This document shows, piece by piece, positions 23,251-35,035 of a stretch of 64,000 bases of DNA (positions within the stretch are counted from its first letter, which is position 1; each line of letters begins with the position of its first letter). Origin of the DNA: Epiperipatus broadwayi (taxonomy: Eukaryota; Onychophora; Udeonychophora; Euonychophora; Peripatidae); the NCBI GenBank assembly GCA_028023455.1, contig JAQFVV010012422.1, forward strand, positions 7,613,210 to 7,677,209. Direction: 5' to 3'. Position numbers and translations under genes: made by a program. The notes under the pieces are model-generated. The model saw only the letters and a list, made by a program, of their open reading frames with translations. It searched no databases and was not told the origin of the DNA.

Positions 23251-23450
23251 TAACATGGTTTGTATTAGTTTAGTCATAACAGCTTCTATCGTCTTTCAAA
23301 AAGGATTCTATTACTTGTGGAAACATGTTATAAAAGTTAAAAAGAATTTTTATTTTATTGTTAAATATTTTTATAAAATAAAATTTATTACACACCGGTT
23401 AATGCCGGTTTATATTGTTCCTATGAGTTTGAACATATATTAACATACTT
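23251..23450 (+). promoter_or_regulatory. Probable 3' UTR with polyadenylation signal
   Basis: AATAAA lies at 23377-23382, about 130 bp after the stop codon, followed by T-rich DNA to 23460. It is the nearest canonical poly(A) signal. The true cleavage site cannot be fixed from sequence alone. Confidence 0.45.
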
Positions 23451-25240
23451 TTTTTTTTAAGTAAAAATTCTCTTTTTAACTTTAAAATGTAGAAAGTTTA
23501 TAAAGGGAAAGATTTTGTAATAAGGTGTTGAAAAAAACTTTTTGGTAATATTGTTAATTATTATTATTTGTATCATAAGTATAATCTGTATTATTATTAA
23601 CCCCAATTTTTTTTTTTTAATTCTACGTCACAGATAAACAAAGGATATTTGCATCACCTTTTAGCTAATTCTATAATACTGACTGTATTTGACTTTAGCC
23701 CCGTTTATGTACAAAAAATACCTCACTCATTATTTTTTAGAAGAAAAAAAGATAACCAACAGATGTCAAAGAAAAATTTATATAAAAAAATTAAAGAGAT
23801 GCACATAAAATTGTGTTTGAACGTAACTGATTTGAACGCAACGTTTTGAGCCTTATAATTTATTTCAAAGATTTCAGTACATATACTTTGGATATACACA
23901 TATGTTGTATATATATATTTTATGGTAAAGATAGCTATCAGGAAACATCAGAAACTAGCTTTACATTAGATATGGGCAACCGGTGACATGGGGACTATAA
24001 GTATAACTTTCTATAAGGCACACTAATTTTGTGGTAATACTAACATATTAATTTGCTATATAAAACTTCTATTAATTTTATTTAAAAATAATTTAATTTT
24101 GATACAGTTTATACTAAATAGGGTGTATGCTAATTTTTTCTTAGTTGCTAGTGGTCTGGTTTGTGATAATCAATATCTCAGGAGGCTTCAGTTCCAAAGA
24201 TTACCTATTTGTGTAATTTTTAATAACTAAGCTTAAATTATCATTATATTATCAGTACATACACTAAGTGCACATACATATAAACATCTGTAAATATTTT
24301 TGTTGTTACATTAAAACAAACACATTATCAAACAACATTTGACTTAGCTTAATTTACAAAACAAAATTAAATGTATAAAATACAAGTATACTAATGCTGA
24401 TACAAGCAATATAAAAATTTGTCTTTCTATTCTACACTTTCACAGATATTTAATACATTGTGTGAGTTTAGAATGTAACCACATGCACTATATGTTTGTG
24501 TTTGGTGTGTGTGAACATGAATATAAACCATATTTATTATCAGTAGTTTTTCCTCCAAAGCAGATTTCTCAAGTGCAAATAACAACAATCGCTATCTTAT
24601 CAATACTTCAATTGCATTTAATATTAAAAGATGTTTTGAACAAATTAATAACTTCAAACTTACAAAACTTTATCAAAAGAGATTCAGTTTAAATAAAGAG
24701 TGAGAGTTTGTAAGAATACACTAAAAAATAAATATCTTAGTTTTGCATTATATGTTTACGTGAGAAGACTATATATGAACAGGCTAAAGTCTTCTTTAAG
24801 AAGAATGGGGAAGAATTGCTTTTAATAAAATTTTATCATACTGAAGCTTTTAATTTTCTCAAAACTTCTTTTAATGTTGAAGTAATTTGTATATTTGTTT
24901 GAATTGTGATAAAGTAGTATAATATACATTTGTGGTGTTATGCATAATTTTTGCTCTTGAGAAGTCTACCTTGATGAGAAACTCATTGGTAGTGAATTTT
25001 ACTTTGGTATTGCTAGTAATTTAATTTTGAATTGATATGTTTGGATTATTATATTGACTAACTTAGCTTTGGGCATTTGATAATTTACACATGCATGCAC
25101 ACACTCATACATATATATACACACACAAAAGATGCCAAATATATATATTTTAAGAAAAAAAGCTGTAGTAAGATTATAATACTCAATATATACCAATAAC
25201 AAAAGATGAATATAAATTATGTTTGACTTCTACAATTATA
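23451..25240. other. AT-rich spacer downstream of the ZP-like gene
   Basis: No gene, tRNA or transposon signature was recognised. The few open frames (for example 24462-24692) have no coding character. Confidence 0.5.
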
Positions 25241-25470
25241 AAAGGTGTTCAAAATGATCACCATCAGTGTCCAGACACTTCTGATTACAACAAGCTACTA
25301 CTTGACTAATGTTGACCAAAGTATCCACTTATATTAGTGTCCATGCTTGTTCAATTTTTTCTTTTGAGTGAATGTCATACTACATATTGTTATTATATTT
25401 CAACTTTAAAAAAGCAATACATAGATAATAGCTCTTAAAATATGTATACATTTTGGCACCCCCAGTGTAT
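25241..25470 (-). pseudogene. Mariner/IS630-like transposase C-terminal relic
   Basis: Minus-strand translation reads DIHSKEKIEQAWTLI, a stop, then VDTLVNISQVVACCNQKCLD and GDHFEHLL. The GGHFEHLL-type ending is characteristic of Tc1/mariner (DDE_3/IS630-like) transposase C-termini. Possible inverted ends are GGTGTTCAAAATGATC at 25244 and CATTTTGGCACCCCC near 25450, which enclose the fragment. At only about 230 bp it is a deletion derivative. Confidence 0.65.
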
Positions 25471-27346
25471 ATTCCTTACACAATAATAACTTGGATAGAT
25501 AATTAAAATAATCAATCCATATACTGTATTTAAGTATATTTATTTAGCTCTATGAATATTTAGAAGTGTTAAAACACTACTAATTAACCAAATCAAATAT
25601 AAGCCTTACAAAAGTAGAAACATTACTCACTTAGCTAATAAAGTATAATATGTAAGAATGACTGATGAATGTATATAATTTTTCTGATAACTAATTAAAT
25701 TATTATATACACACACACACACATGTTAGAATGCATGTGATCACAAATACACTTTTTTTTAAAATCATTTTGTTCTTAAAATAGAAAAAAAAAATCCTAA
25801 GTATATATAATATGGTGACAAGTGTATAACCATAAATGTTTTAAGTTTATTTAATGAAATCACAATGCATACATACCATTTACTAACCAAGTAACATGCC
25901 TTAACAATTGAGAATATATTTTATTACAGAACTAAAAAGGTATCTCTATGCATTCATATCTAAAAATTGTCAGGCTCGTTTATTGAAACCATTTACTAAT
26001 CAAATTAAACAATTTTAATCTTAAATATTATCAAATCTCTAATTATTATAGTAAAAAGCCTATAAATATATATATATATATATTTATACTTTAGAGTTCC
26101 AAATCAAAATTGCCATGAATATTCACTATTTAGAAATCAAGCAAATGATAGCATAATTTTATTTTATTCAATCCAAAAACACTTTAAATAAAGGAGTAAA
26201 GTGCCTAAGAAGAGATATATATATATATAGTGTGTGTTTCCATGAGTACTGAAGGTTTTTAAATATCTAAAACTTCCACGAATATACTCCATGAAGTAGC
26301 TAAGATAAATACATGTTTAACTTTAAAAATGCAGTTGCTAAAAATCTGTGTATATTCACAAGTATTCGAGGCTCAATTATTGAAATTTCCGTGTGCTATA
26401 TAGTATTTTTATATAAATTTCGAGGTTTGTTTTACATCTATATGTGCTTAATTTTTTAAAGAGACTCATTAATTAGTCTAACAGTATCATATTAATATTT
26501 GATTTTTTCTTTTTATTGAATTAAATTGCACTCTTTTTTTCTTAATTTAAACAGAAAACTGTTTTAAATCCAGTTTCTATGCAATCAAATATTTTTAAAA
26601 AACGAATTGTAAATACATAGTTTTTCTTATAATAAGAATTTTTCTTATTTCCATTTTTTTTTCTTTGATTCCGATTTTTTTTTTATATAGTTATCTATTT
26701 TAAAAGACCAAAACTATATAATATTTTAGCCTACTGATATTATTGAAGCTTAAAAGTTTCTTACTTATACGGATTTGTGTATGTACTATTTGTCATTTGT
26801 TTAACATGATTTCGTAATTATTTTTATTTTCAGTTTTTATAAACACAATAAAATCTCATTTGTAAAAAACGAAATGTATTTTTATTGAAAACAGAAATAA
26901 AGTTTTGGTTTTTAAAAGATAAAAATTCTGTAGATTTTTTTTAAAAAAAACACGTTTTATACATCCAGTATATTTTGCAGGTTGTCTTTCAGTATTTACA
27001 AAGATGAACATCACATGACATTAAAAAACAGAATGAAAAATTGATTTTCAACAAAGAATAACTTCCGGTATCGTTCTTCTTCATCCAGAATTAAACTTCC
27101 ATCTAAATTGAGAAGTCAGCACGCATCCCTGCCTTTTACATTTTCTAAAACCAGGAATCTGAATATTTAGCACAGAGGCACACTGACTAATTCAAACCTA
27201 AAGGTCCATCCAGTCTTGATTCTTCGTTGTATAACTCAAATAACACTAATTCAATCAATTAAATGGAAATGTTAAATGCTCACTCTGCCACAAGATTGCG
27301 CTAATGTTACATAGCCTACCGATCAATTATCCTCACGATTATTATT
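25471..27346. other. AT-rich spacer with microsatellites
   Basis: Short (AC)n near 25710, (TA)n near 26065-26085 and 26215-26229. No gene was identified. A slightly less AT-rich patch at 27050-27240 has no sustained open frame. Confidence 0.5.
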
Positions 27347-27452
27347 TTTTTTTTCCATGTCATAGCATTGGCCAAGAGACGAACCCGCAACAACCGTCTG
27401 CAACCAACTGCTTGCTTGCAAGGCGGCTGCGCTGACCTCTCGGCTAATAATA
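27347..27452 (-). repeat. tRNA-derived SINE, copy 2
   Basis: On the minus strand: TTAGCCGAGAGGTCAGCGCA (A box), CCGCCTTGCAAGC (anticodon-like arm), GCGGGTTCGTCTCTTGGCC (B box and T arm), ATGCTATGACATGG and an A tail. It is the same unit as 4450-4551 and better preserved at its 5' end. Confidence 0.75.
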
Positions 27453-28089
27453 GTCACTATAACCAAAATACTGTTGTATGTTATTTTCACAACTGCTTAA
27501 TATTAGACAGGCAATGATGAAAGCTAATGGCACAAACAAATGTCTAAAAAAGATCAAATTAACACATTTACAATGTTCTAAAAAGAAAATGAATTAATTT
27601 TTGATGTAAATATTAGATAATATTCGGATGAGGAAAAAGTTATTAGTCAAAATATTCGTTTTGCTAATAATTTTAAGATTAAAACTATGCTATGATGTTA
27701 TAAATATATGCTGGCATGAGTAATCGATGGTGTGGTGAAAGGAATATGTACACATGATTTACTGTCCATCTTTAATTCTTCCCAAGTGAATGTACATAGT
27801 ACCCCACCACCACCTCAAAAATGAAATGATTAAAATTTGGAAACTGCCCGCTACTGAGAGCGATGCAAACGGCCATGAAATCACACTTTATGTCCACAGT
27901 TTTGGCAAACAATAGTGTTGTTACATTCAGGACTGTTGAAAAAAAGTAGCCATTTGTAAATGGTTTGAGGTAAGAAACTTCAGTCTGCCACCACTATAAT
28001 GCTACACAATATTAGATAATGGACAGAATTGCATGATTAAATATATAAATACTTTTTTTTTTTGGTTGGTTACCATTTGTAATAAATGT
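27453..28089. other. AT-rich spacer
   Basis: Nothing was recognised. Confidence 0.5.
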
Positions 28090-28325
28090 AGATTGTTAAA
28101 AGTTTACTGTTGGAAGATCATTTCTTGCAAAAAAATATAAATGTGTGTTTGTTTTATTTCCATTAAATAAAGTTATAGGTGACCATTTTTCAAATTAAAT
28201 TTTTTTTATAATTTTAGATGGTGAAAGATAATTTCTCACAAAAAGCATAAAGGTGTGTTTGTAGATGTCTGTATCATTTCCAGTACATAGATTTATAGAT
28301 CGTCATTTTTCCAAATAAATCTTTA
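28090..28325 (+). repeat. Two diverged direct repeats of about 115 bp
   Basis: Each unit has TNGTGAAAGATNATTTCTNNCA or a close variant, then AAAGGTGTGTTTGT, TTTCCANTANATA, TATAG-TGACCATTTTTC. They start at about 28095 and 28217. Confidence 0.65.
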
Positions 28326-29320
28326 ATTGATCGGTTAAGTTTGTCAGAAGCTCCTGTGTAGACATTATTTTCCGAGATCGCGAGGTTAGAAAGTTATTGC
28401 CAGACTAATACATATGTCAAATCACTTCACTGGACTAATATGAAAGTACTCTTCCACAAGTTCTCCGTTTAAAAATAATCCAAGGATTAGCAATGCTACA
28501 TTTTCATTTAGTCATTATTTTGAACCATTTAATTAAATAATGGAGTCAGAAGTTAACGCTTTTAGAATTAGTTCTCTGATATAAAAAAAAAAAATTTCAA
28601 AGTGATTACACTTAAACGTATGCTTGCTTTGTCATTAAAATGATTTTCACTCAACATTTAAAGCAATTGAGTTATCTATAGATGGAGTAAAATAAATATG
28701 ATTTTAAATATTGCCCCAGAGTTCACTTTGAGCTCTAAAGTCTGCCACTGCACCAAACCATATTACTATAACATATGTGCTTTGCTATAACAGTGGTTTG
28801 AAAACGGAAGTCATGTGATAGGTCATATGACAATTTATTGTATTTCCCTTAACTGTTAATTCAGAATTGAGTAGATAGATAAAGAGTTACTTGCTTCCGG
28901 ATTCATTTCCAGCTCACTTTGCCACATTTGAGACTTGATCAACTTAGCAATTAATTACATTAAAATAAGCATTTTTACTGTAAAACAATATAAAAGCACT
29001 CTATCAAAATTTAAATACTTTCATTATTAAAATAATCATTAATTACTAAAAGTAAACCTGAAATCTTATTTTGTTAAGAGTGTCTCGATATTTTATTTAA
29101 TATATTCTAAATGTATAAAGAAAAATAGATAAGATAAAGTTATGTGGAAGTATAGTAACAATTTTTACTAGTTATTCATTAAACTAGAGATTATGTGGAA
29201 TTTTATTATTATCAGTTACAATAAAGTTATTTTCAAAAATTTTGCTGAATAAGTTGCTTTGAGTCATAGTTGGTTACCAGAAACTTGATGTGGTTCTAAT
29301 GAATCAAGAAATATATATAT
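28326..29320. other. AT-rich spacer
   Basis: No recognisable gene or repeat. Confidence 0.5.
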
Positions 29321-29504
29321 AAAATAAAGAGCACGCTAATAGCTTTAAACAAGCTTTTTTTATGATAAATACCACAAAAGAAAGCATTCAAATTATCTTT
29401 ATTTAGGATTGTCCCCATCCACAGACAAGTTTCAAGCTATGGCTCTCTTCAGTGAGTAACTAGGACATCAGATTTTTTAGAACTATTAGCATGCTCTTTA
29501 TTTT
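29321..29504 (-). mobile_element. Short inverted-end element with hammerhead-like core
   Basis: The ends are inverted: AAAATAAAGAGCACGCTAAT at the left against ATTAGCATGCTCTTTATTTT at the right. On the minus strand the interior has ACTGAAGAGAGCC, ATAGCTT, then GAAACTTGTC. That is the CUGA(A/U)GA-stem-GAAAC arrangement of PLE-type hammerheads, though decayed. There is no coding sequence. Confidence 0.55.
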
Positions 29505-30048
29505 AAATATTGGTAAATGTAAGTTATATAAATCATATGATATATGACTTGATTATATATATAACATCATCATCAGCCATTATCAATCCACTGCAGGATT
29601 AAGATCTCTCCAAGTTCAATCCATCTTCTCTCATCTTTAGCTTCTCTTCCCCACATCACCCCTGTACACTTTTTTATTTCATCCATCCATCTCACATGTG
29701 GTATCTTTCTGGGTCTTTTACAATCTCTGGGAATCCAGTTTAAGATTTTAATTGTCCATCTATTATCATCTGTTCTAGCAATATGTCCAGCCCAACTCCA
29801 CTTCAGTCTTTTAATTTTTTCAATGAGGTCAGTAACACCTGTTTGTTCTCTTACCCATATATTGCATTTTCGATCTCTTCTTCTTACTCCCAACATGCAT
29901 CTTTCCATACTTCTTTGAGTGGTCTAAAGTCTCTATTGCTCTTCTATTAAGTGTCCAAGTCTCAGATTCATAAGTAAGAACTGGTAAAACACATTTATTA
30001 AAAACCTTCCTTTTCAAACACATAGGCATATTTCCTTTTAGTATCAAG

Positions 30049-30834
30049 TTATTTATACCAAAAGCACTTCATATTTTGAAAAAATCCATTAAACAATACT
30101 TTAGTCTTTTTAACATTTATCTTTATTCCTACTTTCTTACTTTCATCTGATAACGCCTGCAACATTTCCTGCAGCTCTAAAGTATTATTTGCAAAAACAA
30201 CTACATCATCTGCAAAATCTAAATGACTTAAATAATCTCCATTTACTTTCACTCCTTTAGCTTCCCATTTTAATCCACAAAATACTTCTTGCAGCACTGC
30301 TGTAAAAAGTTTTGGAGATATGGAGTCACCCTGTCTTACACCCTTCTCAATGTTGACTTTCCTAGTATCATTATCTAATTTAATTGTTGATGTTGCATTT
30401 TTATAAATATTCTTTAAAATATGACAATATCCTGGATGATCCGATGCTTTAATCACTGAAAAAATGTTTATAGAATCAAATGCCTTTTCATAATCTACAA
30501 ATCCAAAGCATAATGGTATCTCATATTTATTTGTCCTTTCTATAACTTCTCTTAATACCTGGATATGATCTACTGTACTAAAACCATTTTTAAATCCAGC
30601 TTGTTCTCTTGGTTGATAAAAATTCAATGATCTCTGTAGACGAGTTGTAATTATCTTGGTAAAAAATTTGTATAAAACTGATAAAAGACTGATAGGTCTG
30701 TAATTTCTAATATCTTCTTTATCACCTTTTTTAAATATTAATATTAATACTACATTCTTCCAATCATGTGGTACATCTTTATCATTTAGACATTTGGTAT
30801 ATAACTTTGCTAAAAAAAAATTATATTTCTTCAC
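30049..30834 (-). pseudogene. Reverse transcriptase domain of family A LINE
   Basis: An open segment of 261 codons contains the canonical RT blocks. These are IFKKGDKEDIRNYRPISLLS, AGFKNGFSTVDHIQ, FVDYEKAFDS, GVRQGDSISPKLF, the catalytic HLDFADDVVVFAN and the thumb motif GIKINVKKTKVLFNG. The catalytic Asp pair is intact, so the domain itself looks competent. It opens mid-protein because of a frameshift upstream and ends at one near 30049. The C-terminal continuation at 29573-30047 carries VLTYESETWTLN and WAGHIARTDDNRW. Confidence 0.85.
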
Positions 30835-31500
30835 CTGCTTCTTTTAATATATCAATTATAATTCCATCATTACCTGGAGCCTTTCCTTTCTTCATAAATT
30901 TAATTGCATGTCTCACTTCTACATTTAAAATTCTGGGCAATTCAGAAGATGTAATAAATATAGGAGGTACTTGTTCTTTATTATTATATAATTCTTAATA
31001 AAAGTCTTTTACCCATTTCATGATGTCATCTCTCTTTTTAATAATAATTCCATCTTTTTTTCTTATTGCAGATATAAATTTCCTACCAATACGAAAATGT
31101 TGTTTTACATTCTTGAGACTTTTATTCTCTTCTACAGCTTTCCTTGCTAGTCCACACTTATACTTTCTTATATCATATTCAACTTTTTTCCGCACCATTT
31201 TACAAAATTCAAGATATTCAATCCTTTTTAATGCATCATTTTTATATATCTTCATATTCCTTCTTTTTTTCATAAATTCTCTAGTCTCAGTAGAAATTTT
31301 ACTGTTCAATTGCTGCTTTTTTCTACCATCTATCTTTGTTACAGTTTTTAAAAGTGTATCACTTATTTTCATATTAATTTCATTCAAATCTGAATCATGT
31401 TCAAAATCTACTAATACTTGAAACCGATTTGTAAATTCTAATTTAAATTCATTAGAATGTTTCAGAAGATTAGGAATATCTATTGCAAATATTGTTTTTC

Positions 31501-32417
31501 TTAATAATTTTGTCTCTCTAGTTTTGCATTAACATGTATCTTACATCTTACTAATCTATGATCATTTCCTGTGTTAAATTTATTAAGAACATTACAATCT
31601 TGAAATATGTATTTTCTATTAGTCAAAATATAATCCAATTCTGCTATACCTTCATTTGGTTGCTTCCATGTCCATTTCCTTTTAACATTTTTCTCAAAAA
31701 AAAAAAAATTCATAATATAAAGTTTTTCTTTTTCTGCAAACCCCACAAGTCTATGTACTCTCTCATTTCTATGAACATAACCAAAATTATCTACAGCACT
31801 TTCATCTTTTATTTGTTTACTAATTCTAGCATTAAAGTCTCCCATAACAATTTTAAAATGTTGTTTATTCTGATAAAAAGCCTTTGTACATCCATATAAA
31901 AATCTACTACTTCATCACTATGAGAACTTTTTGGGGCATAAACCTGAATTATCTGCATTTGGTATCTGCTATTAAGTTGTAAAACTAATCTTGCCACTTT
32001 GTCTGATGCACCATCTATCTCCACAAGGTTGTTTTTCCACTTTTTATTTATAATGAATCCTACTCCACTTGTATTTCCAATATGTGTACCTTTATAATAG
32101 AGTCATGTCCACTTTTTAAATCAATTGTCTCTTCACCCTTTTTTTCTAACTTCACAAAATTCAATAATGTCCCATTTAATATAAGACAGTTTTTCTAATT
32201 CTTGCAATATCCCTTCACTTGAAAGTGATCTGCAGTTGTAGATACCTAAATAAAAACTCATCATCAAATGGCAGCCTGGGTCTGCAATCAGGAGATTCTT
32301 AGCACCCTCCACTTTCGGCCACCAACCTCTGCCTTGGTTGGTGACTTTACAGCCTCCTAGGAATAAGGGCCATGATTTATTTTTGTCTGTTATATATATT
32401 GGAAAAATATTTATCAT
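31501..32417 (-). pseudogene. Apurinic-like (EEP) endonuclease domain of family A LINE
   Basis: In LINEs this domain nicks genomic DNA to prime reverse transcription. The first segment reads YNCRSLSSEG and KWDIIEFCEVRKKG. Next come KVARLVLQLNSRYQMQIIQV and YAPKSSHSDE. The catalytic MGDFNA follows, then RKWTWKQPNEG, LDYILTNRK and NDHRLV, the terminal Asp-His motif. The WDIIEFCEVR segment stands where families have WDIIGLCE, so the Glu is retained. Frameshifts lie between 32133 and 32024 and around 31830. Confidence 0.8.
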
Positions 32418-32703
32418 TTATACAAACATTCATTCTGCCTTATTAGGCAATTGAGAAGAAAGACCATGGTGTTTCTTGATCTTAAACTCAGAGGTAAATA
32501 GCCAATAAACTCGCCACACTGGCTAATGCATGTTGGTGAGCAGCCATCTATGTTCTTATACTATATGAATAATCACAGTAATAACAGGTGCAATGATAAG
32601 AATGTATGGATTGGACATTAGGAATTTGCCCTGCTCAGTTCATTTAAGGTTTCCAAGAGGAATCAAAGGGTCTCCTTCAGTTAATAGCAAACTCATTTCT
32701 GCA

Positions 32704-32804
<101 letters not shown>

Positions 32805-32811
32805 CCATTAG

Positions 32812-33188
32812 AAACCAGTCAACAGGTAAATAATCCCAATATAAATAACAATCAACAATTTCAGACTGTTGGCAAAGCAATCTTTTAACAATAAAGGTGG
32901 AATCCCCAACTTCATTTATGGTTCCATATATTTATAAACACACTAAAGATTGCAACTTGACCACAGAGATTGAAATTACTGATACAAAGAAGTTTAAATA
33001 AACCTCTTTAAACAGATAAATATAACCTGTTCTGAATGCAGATTAATAAACAATCAATTATAACATTACAAACTGTGATTGTAAATTTCAAATTACAGCT
33101 GAAGAAATACTTACATAATGTATAATAATGCTCTAGACTAAACCAGTCAACATTTAGACAATCCCGATATAGATAACAATCAACAATT
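32812..33188. repeat. R-family repeat (half-copies)
   Basis: CAGTCAACA, ATAACAATCAACAATT, TTAACAATAAAGGTGG, then ACACTAAAGATTGCAACTTG match an arm of the foldback at 19905-20365. A second direct copy begins at about 33145 and is interrupted at 33188 by the retrocopy. Its continuation is at 34882-35035. Confidence 0.75.
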
Positions 33189-34874
33189 GCAAAATTTTAT
33201 GTCCAATTGACATGAATAGGTCAGTGATATTGACTGGCCATATTCAAAATTGTTATCTGAGTTTTAATCAATTTTATTTTTAAAAAGTCTTCAGACCCTA
33301 TGGACTAATATGAAACTTTAGGTATGTCCTCGAGAAAAGGGTGAACATTCCTGTACTCACAAATTCTGTGCTCTTTTCAATTACCCTCAATAAGGGAGTA
33401 TCACCTACAGACATTCCCATGATCCACTGCATGAAATCAGCCACTCTAATAATATCCTTTTAGGGTATATCACTGCAGGTTAAGGGATCATCTTGTCAGG
33501 GATTGTTCCTTGAGCAAATGCCTAATTTGTAAGCTTAGGAAGACTAAATTACATAACTGTATTACTGGGTCTACACAAAAAAAGCAACACTTTATATCAA
33601 ATCAAGAAGAAAGTAAACAGTCACAACCAATTAAGCCAGAGTTATCACAGCCTTCTGAACAAATGATTCACATGATTCCACAGTCATTGGAGAAAACTCC
33701 CTGGGTAGCTATGAATTCTGGCACAGACTCACATGATGTTAATGGAGTCTGCAGTCATGACTACTGACAAAAGTAAGAGAAAAGTCTGCAATCAAAAAAT
33801 GAATGCCAGCAAATCCCTTTGCATCTCAGTAGTTCAAAAGATAGGAAAATCGAATGACAGTTCCTCGAATACTGATTCGCTGGACAGAAATATAAAAGGA
33901 AAGTATAAGGTCAGCATCCATGATGAAGAGTCAATTGCACCCCAGCATTTACCTGTCTCTGATAGTATGGAGGAGAATTCTGCTCACATGATGACATTAA
34001 AGAACAAGGAATTCATAGATCAGACAATGATCCTTTTGGAGGTCCCTGAAACAAATGAAGCACAAAGTGAGGAACATCTTCATGACAAGAATTTAAAACA
34101 TAACAAATATGAAATTGAATCTACAGCAGGACAATCTAGAAATCACAAGTTCTGCCAAGCTGGATGAAACAGATTTTAGTGTTTACTTTGACCAAAATCG
34201 ATACCTAGTGATCAATGATAAATATAAAGGTAGATGGGGGCAAAACAGATTTGAAGTATGGTTGTGACTTCATCATCACTTCAGATATAAAAGATGATAT
34301 TAAATGTGAGTCGCAGCAAAGTTATCTAAGAATTTTAATCAAAAATAGGGTAATTATGCAAGGAACACTTCAGCATGGAATTTATCCTGAGAGGACTAAG
34401 TGGTCTACTGCACCTGAGAGAAGAGCTTGGACAGTGGGCATTTCACTGGCAGCAGACACAGGATGCATACAGGCAGAGTTTTTTATGGATTCTTACAGTT
34501 TGGACTTGTATGTCTTTGAGAATTTTGGCCATTGGAATCCAGCTTTGAGCTAGGAATAACTCACTTCTTGGGTTCTTAAGTGTACTGTGATGAGGGTCTA
34601 TGGTTAATAATCAATCATTCAATGGATTGGGGTGACTGATGAAAATGACTCTATTATTATTTGTCATTTGGTTGTAACATAGTCTGCTTACTAATATCAT
34701 AAGTATATCATTGTAGATCACATCATGTGAGCATATCAGTTTACAAATTTGTTCAGAGATAATGAAAGTTCTACGGGGTAAAATTACATAAAAATCAAAA
34801 TATACATTGTGAATCACACTGTATGTAAACATGTAAATTCAAAGTCTAATAAACCTTTTTGAATAAAAAAAAAG
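33189..34874 (+). pseudogene. Processed retrocopy of a zinc-knuckle protein gene
   Basis: An intronless, multiply frameshifted ORF ends in a 3' UTR with AATAAA at 34848-34853 and an A-run at 34865-34873. AACAATT flanks it (33182-33188 and 34875-34881), with the interrupted R repeat resuming on the far side. That is a retroposition signature. The N-terminal part reads VNIPVLTNSVLFSITL, then two tandem CCHC-like knuckles near 33465-33555: HCRLRDHLVRDC (first Cys lost) and CLICKLRKTKLHNC (His replaced by Thr). A Ser/Lys-rich middle follows (33733-34167). The C-terminal stretch at 34215-34550 includes SAPERRAW-like STAPERRAWTVGISLAAD and FENFGHWNPALS. The first part resembles retroelement Gag or ZCCHC-type nucleic-acid-binding proteins. 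I do not recognise the C-terminal part. Confidence 0.7.
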
Positions 34875-34881
34875 AACAATT

Positions 34882-35035
34882 TCAAATTATTGTCAAGGCA
34901 CCGCCTTTTAACAATAAAGGTGGAATCCCCACCTTTATTTGTGGTCCCATACATTTATATAGACACTAAAGATTACAACTTGACCACAAAGATTGAAATT
35001 ATTGATACAAAGAAGTTTAAATAAATATATGGATT
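34882..35035. repeat. R-family repeat, continuation after retrocopy
   Basis: TTTTAACAATAAAGGTGG, GACACTAAAGATTACAACTTG and GATACAAAGAAGTTTAAATAA continue the repeat interrupted at 33188. Confidence 0.75.

Larger units (their letters stand above)
29565..32545 (-). mobile_element. RTE-like LINE family A, copy 2 (most complete)
   Basis: It carries one endonuclease-reverse transcriptase protein in pieces, with no separate ORF1 seen. Order on the minus strand: leader (32545-32420), EEP-type endonuclease (32417-31501), linker (31387-30995), reverse transcriptase (30834-30049), C-terminal region (30047-29573), then a GATGATGATG-type 3' tail at about 29565. The open segments fall in changing frames, so at least five frameshifts separate them. 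The endonuclease, RT and C-terminal motifs are otherwise well kept. Relatives at 200-3110, 20395-21030, 22195-22275, 47410-48935 and 59390-60640 share this order. Confidence 0.9.

Noticed and set aside
24462-24692. 76-codon plus-strand frame as a small gene
   Set aside because: It has no recognisable motif, no splice or promoter context, and composition like the spacer.
31020-31899. Plus-strand frames of 113-133 codons
   Set aside because: They are shadows of the minus-strand LINE linker and endonuclease.
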